Source: Stutzerimonas stutzeri
GTDB lineage: Bacteria > Pseudomonadota > Gammaproteobacteria > Pseudomonadales > Pseudomonadaceae
Length of the DNA stretch: 64,000 nucleotides
Reading direction: 5' to 3'
Assembly (NCBI RefSeq): GCF_024448715.1
Contig: NZ_JAMOHZ010000001.1
Span: 1 to 64,000, forward strand
Below the pieces are notes generated by a model, which had not been told where the DNA came from, did not search any database, and worked only from the letters and a program-made list of their open reading frames with translations. This document shows positions 62,134-64,000 of the stretch, in pieces; the first letter of the stretch is position 1, and the number at the start of each line of letters is the position of its first letter. The position numbers were made by a program, and so were the translations under genes.

Positions 62134-64000
<1,867 letters not shown>

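Overview
The window is high-GC gammaproteobacterial DNA, best read as a Pseudomonas sensu lato chromosome of the Stutzerimonas/P. stutzeri-P. mendocina kind. The evidence is gene content and operon style (pcaRIJFD, atoDABE, liu genes, OprD porin, many LysR regulators) and two intergenic palindrome families typical of that group: a GTAGGAGCGAGCTTGCTCGCGAA repeat, usually as inverted pairs, and a GGTGGGCTGAAGCCCACC repeat. No phage, insertion sequence, CRISPR array, tRNA or rRNA was seen. The genus is an inference; the class is well supported.

Layout. 1-1100: tail of an MFS transporter and a CitE-like lyase. 1269-6446: acetoacetate/short-chain fatty acid operon atoDABE with a divergent LysR gene, then an AraC-type remnant. 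7242-9173: orphan PAS-PAS hybrid histidine kinase. 9324-14577: beta-ketoadipate genes pcaR, pcaIJF and pcaD. 14653-18462: OprD-type porin and a tannase-fold esterase. 19619-24512: VOC protein, LysR, Fsr-like exporter and secreted alkylsulfatase. 24632-34140: LysR, acyl-CoA ligase, acyl-CoA dehydrogenase, MFS importer, LysR, DUF1302 and DUF1329, probably uptake and activation of a hydrophobic carboxylic acid. 34283-38969: LacI regulator with a divergent oxidoreductase/isomerase/permease sugar operon. 39200-44725: AraC-LysE pair, pgm, RidA-like protein, LysR and a gamma-glutamylcyclotransferase-like protein. 44983-47787: a TRAP transporter. 48083-51852: conserved hypothetical, HxlR/SDR/DoxX group and an M42-type peptidase. 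52106-58931: 3-hydroxybutyrate dehydrogenase, sigma-54 enhancer-binding protein and a second TRAP transporter. 59200-64000: leucine/isovalerate catabolism (liuR, CoA-transferase, liuE, liuD), running off the end.

Main discovery candidate. Four transcription units (OprD porin, tannase-fold esterase, hbdH, second TRAP operon) each have a -24/-12 (sigma-54) promoter with exact GG-N10-GC spacing. Each also has two copies of an 18-bp dyad, approximately TGTCCAG-N4-CTGGACA, upstream, 33, 41, 50 or 51 bp apart, close to whole helical turns. Only one sigma-54 activator gene is visible, between hbdH and the TRAP genes, and it resembles P. aeruginosa HbcR in context. I infer one regulon: the esterase releases a hydroxyacid outside the cytoplasm, the porin and TRAP system import it, HbdH oxidises it to acetoacetate, and the ato operon completes conversion to acetyl-CoA. 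The esterase lacks the paired cysteines of true tannases, which suggests a different substrate, possibly (oligo)hydroxybutyrate esters.

Other notable points are an inverted repeat pair inserted in frame within liuD, a degenerate duplication of the pcaR 3' end, a deleted chemoreceptor pseudogene, and an acyl-CoA dehydrogenase without the usual catalytic glutamate.
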